From positions 1 to 7,861 of the forward strand of contig CAYNYF010000122.1 in the NCBI GenBank assembly GCA_964401385.1: a stretch of 7,861 nucleotides of DNA, in the 5' to 3' direction. The first letter of the stretch is position 1, and each line of letters begins with the position of its first letter. The notes under the pieces are model-generated. The model was not told where the DNA came from. It worked only from the letters and a program-made list of their open reading frames with translations, and did no database searches. Made by a program: the position numbers and the translations under genes. This DNA is from CAYNYF01 sp964401385. Its GTDB lineage: Bacteria; Planctomycetota; Phycisphaerae; SM23-33. Positions 6,078 through 7,861 of this stretch are shown here, in pieces.

Positions 6078-6152
6078 CTCAGGAGCACCTTTCCACTGCG
6101 CCTCTGTCTTTGCTCTTACATCCCCAACAAGTCATTCAACCGCCGGCGCGGG

Positions 6153-6878
6153 TCAGGGATTCGGCAGTTTTTTCGCGAATTCCGGCCCCAGATACCGGGC
6201 CAGCGCGACCCGCAGATTGGACCGCGCCCGCGACAGCAGGCTTTTGACCGCCATCGTCGAGCAGTTCAGGATATTCGAAATCTCCTGGTAGCTCAGGTGC
6301 TCGTACTGGCTGAGGGTTATGGCGATTCGCTGGTTCTCCGGCAGGGCGGAGATGGCCTCCAGCAGCTTGGTCTGGAGTTCCTCCGCGGCCAGTCGTTCGT
6401 GCGGCGGCAAGGTATGCGTGTCGGGCACGTCGCGGTGCCAGTGCGAGCCGTCCTCCTCGTCGGCCAGGTCCAGCCCGGCCAGCTTGATCTTCCGCTGGGA
6501 GCGGATGGCGTTCAGGGCCACGTTGGCCGAGATGCGGTACAGCCAGGTGGAGAACTTCGCCAAGGGCTGGTACCGCTTGGCCGTCCGGAAAACTCGCAGA
6601 AACACCTCTTGGGTCAGGTCCTCCACCCGGGCGTGGTCGCCGATGAGGCGAAAGATCATGGCGTAGACCTTCCCCTGGTTGCGCTGGACGAGCCGTCGGA
6701 ACGCTGTCTCCTCGCCGCCCTGAAAGGCCAGCATCAAGCGCACGTCCTCGTCCTGGCGAACCCATTTGTTCTGGCTCAGGTCGTTGGGTTTTTCCCGGCG
6801 TCTGGCTGCGATGGTTGGGCCTCTCACTGCCGTCGGTCGACCGGCTTGGCCTTGCCGTGGCCGCGCTGGCTCCGGCAT
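6153..6878 (-). CDS. Sigma-70 family RNA polymerase sigma factor, ECF type
   Basis: This 241-aa protein directs RNA polymerase to a specific promoter set. Region 2 spans about 55-130: AFRRLVQRNQGKVYAMIF, then DLTQEVFLRVF at 87-97 and FSTWLYRISANVALNAIR at 109-126, the classic ECF core-binding and -10 recognition blocks. An acidic linker (137-165) follows. Region 4 (about 168-225) has LPENQRIAITLSQYEHLSYQEI and the helix-turn-helix SNILNCSTMAVKSLLSRARSNL, split here between 179-200 and 201-222. The first 38 residues are Arg- and Pro-rich and match no sigma region. The ATG at 6878 is the first start codon after a strong promoter (-10 box 9 nt upstream) with no Shine-Dalgarno, so the mRNA is probably leaderless; later GTG starts are possible if the extension is not translated. 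An anti-sigma-like gene follows. Confidence 0.93.
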   Translation of the reverse strand: MPEPARPRQGQAGRPTAVRGPTIAARRREKPNDLSQNKWVRQDEDVRLMLAFQGGEETAFRRLVQRNQGKVYAMIFRLIGDHARVEDLTQEVFLRVFRTAKRYQPLAKFSTWLYRISANVALNAIRSQRKIKLAGLDLADEEDGSHWHRDVPDTHTLPPHERLAAEELQTKLLEAISALPENQRIAITLSQYEHLSYQEISNILNCSTMAVKSLLSRARSNLRVALARYLGPEFAKKLPNP

Positions 6879-6887
6879 CCACAGGGG

Positions 6888-6916
6888 ATTGTAGGCGGAG
6901 CCGCGCCGCGCTGCAA
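6888..6916 (-). promoter_or_regulatory. Promoter of the sigma factor gene
   Basis: TTGCAG (6916-6911), a 17-bp spacer and TACAAT (6893-6888) on the minus strand. It lies in the 54-nt gap after lspA and would start transcription within a few bases of the ATG at 6878. The boxes resemble the housekeeping consensus rather than the AAC-type -35 of autoregulated ECF promoters, so basal expression looks independent of this sigma factor. Confidence 0.6.
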
Positions 6917-6932
6917 AGAACGCCCGGACGCC

Positions 6933-7547
6933 TCAGGCCTTTCGCCTGCGGCCATCGCGGATCATGTAGATCAGGATCACCCCCACGCCCACTACCAGCA
7001 GCACGTCGGCGACGTTGAACACCGGCCAGCGCATGAACTGGAGGTCCACGTCGATGAAGTCGCGGACCTGTCGCAGCCGCGGTGCCGCCTCCCCGGCAAG
7101 CCGTACGTGCGAGAAGAGTCTGTCGTAGGCGTTGCCGATGGAGCCGCCCAGCACCATGCCCAGGCCGGCGTGAAGGGCCCGGCAACGACTCGGGGAGGTC
7201 GCGAAAAGCAGCACCACCACCGCTATCGCCGCCAGCGTCGCCGTCAGGATCAGAAAGGCGGGAAGCTCGATGCCGAAAACAATGCCGCGGTTGGTGCTGA
7301 GCGTGAACGACAGCCACCCCCGGACCACCTCCAGCGACCGCGTGGAACGATCGGTCAGCGCGGCGAAGGCGTAGTGCTTGGTGAGGAGATCGAGCGCGAC
7401 CCCCGCCGCGACCACGACCAGCAGAAGCGTCACCGCGCCGGCGGACTTGTATGCCAACCGGGACGGGTCAGCCCTCTCGCCGGCCGTGCGGCCAGTTTGG
7501 GAGACCTCGGCATCGGTCCCGCTGCGGCTGCTTCGCCCCTCGGCCAA
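6933..7547 (-). CDS. lspA: Lipoprotein signal peptidase (signal peptidase II)
   Basis: LspA cleaves signal peptides from lipid-modified prolipoproteins in the inner membrane. The 204-aa product shows the family blocks in order: LDLLTK at 52-57, NRG at 86-88 (family N-x-G), GGSIGNAYDR at 134-143, VRDFIDV at 161-167 and FNVADV at 177-182. The catalytic aspartates would be D163 and D181. Four membrane helices fit at about 36-53, 95-116, 125-142 and 178-196. A hydrophilic N-terminal extension of about 35 residues makes it longer than E. coli LspA. The start is TTG at 7547, supported by AGGAG 9 nt upstream; the stop of the preceding TraR/DksA-like gene lies inside that site, suggesting coupled translation. 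Confidence 0.94.
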   Translation of the reverse strand: MAEGRSSRSGTDAEVSQTGRTAGERADPSRLAYKSAGAVTLLLVVVAAGVALDLLTKHYAFAALTDRSTRSLEVVRGWLSFTLSTNRGIVFGIELPAFLILTATLAAIAVVVLLFATSPSRCRALHAGLGMVLGGSIGNAYDRLFSHVRLAGEAAPRLRQVRDFIDVDLQFMRWPVFNVADVLLVVGVGVILIYMIRDGRRRKA

Positions 7548-7556
7548 GGACCGTTG

Positions 7557-7561
7557 CTCCT
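7557..7561 (-). promoter_or_regulatory. Ribosome binding site of lspA
   Basis: AGGAG on the minus strand, 9 nt before the TTG at 7547, supports this unusual start. Its first bases are part of the TAG stop (7562-7560) of the upstream gene. Confidence 0.7.
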
Positions 7562-7861
7562 ATTGCTGCTCGGACTCGTCCGGCACTTCGGGCGGCTCGT
7601 CTTGGTCGGCTTTCTGCGTGTCGACCAGTCCCGTCTCCAGCATTCGGGCGTATTGGACGGTGTATTTTGCCCAGGGCTTGGCCCGCAGTCTGAGCTTGGG
7701 GATTTGCCTGCCGGTGCCCAGGCAGATGCCGTACGTTCTTGCGTCGATCCGAGCCAGGGCCTCGTTGATCTCGCGCAGCAGCGCCTGCTCGCTCTCCAGC
7801 AGCCCCAGCGTGAACTCGTGCTCGAAGTTGTCGGTGCCCACGTCGGCCATGTGCGTCGGCA
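7560..7861 (-). CDS. TraR/DksA-like protein, 5' end outside the window
   Basis: The reading frame is open to the right edge, so the N-terminal part, normally a coiled coil, is missing. There is an ATG at 7850, but the preceding codons (P-T-H) are in frame and the sequence from there (ADVGTDNFEHEFTLGLLE) looks like the middle of such a protein. TraR/DksA proteins bind the secondary channel of RNA polymerase, often with ppGpp. The C-terminal fold region is recognisable: ALARIDARTYGICLGTGRQI and RLRAKPWAKYTVQYARM. Of the four zinc cysteines only the first remains (YGIC); the others are replaced by Thr, Thr and Tyr, so it probably binds no zinc. The tail is acidic. It is followed, 12 nt later, by lspA. 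Confidence 0.82.
   Translation of the reverse strand, partial: PTHMADVGTDNFEHEFTLGLLESEQALLREINEALARIDARTYGICLGTGRQIPKLRLRAKPWAKYTVQYARMLETGLVDTQKADQDEPPEVPDESEQQ

Overview
The window is a high-GC bacterial chromosome segment of about 7.9 kb, densely packed with housekeeping and regulatory genes. I saw no mobile element, CRISPR array, tRNA or rRNA. The protein styles suggest a member of the Planctomycetota, perhaps Phycisphaerae. They include a TraR/DksA-like protein that has lost most of its zinc ligands, an ECF-type sigma factor next to a small one-helix anti-sigma-like protein and an exported charged helical protein, and an LspA with an NRG motif. This placement is inference from protein style, not a database result.

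Left part (1-1664): bases 1-194 hold no gene I can support, only a strong inverted repeat and a short palindrome. A divergent pair follows: peptide deformylase (def, minus) and ribonuclease III (rnc, plus). Their back-to-back promoters lie in a relatively AT-rich gap. The def promoter is overlapped by a 13-bp direct repeat, and the rnc transcript would begin with three consecutive hairpins before a normal Shine-Dalgarno and a GTG start.

Middle (1665-4015): ribD, the bifunctional riboflavin deaminase/reductase, has a perfect TATAAT only 10 nt upstream of its ATG. It is followed after 17 nt by a Gfo/Idh/MocA-family oxidoreductase with its own good Shine-Dalgarno. The two probably form an operon.

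Right part (4054-7861): six genes all read on the minus strand. In transcription order they are a 5'-truncated TraR/DksA-like gene, lspA (signal peptidase II), an ECF-like sigma factor, a membrane anti-sigma-like protein, an exported charged helical protein, and a carbon-nitrogen hydrolase. The stop codon of the TraR/DksA-like gene lies in the ribosome binding site of lspA. The sigma gene has its own promoter in the short gap after lspA, and the hydrolase may also have one.

The most interesting signals are regulatory. Three genes (def, ribD, sigma) show a -10 box 8-10 nt before the start codon with no Shine-Dalgarno, suggesting leaderless mRNAs, while neighbouring genes use clear Shine-Dalgarno sites. 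The rnc leader resembles in layout the autoregulated RNase III leader of E. coli. The RNase III lacks one of the conserved active-site carboxylates. I found no clearly new multi-gene system.
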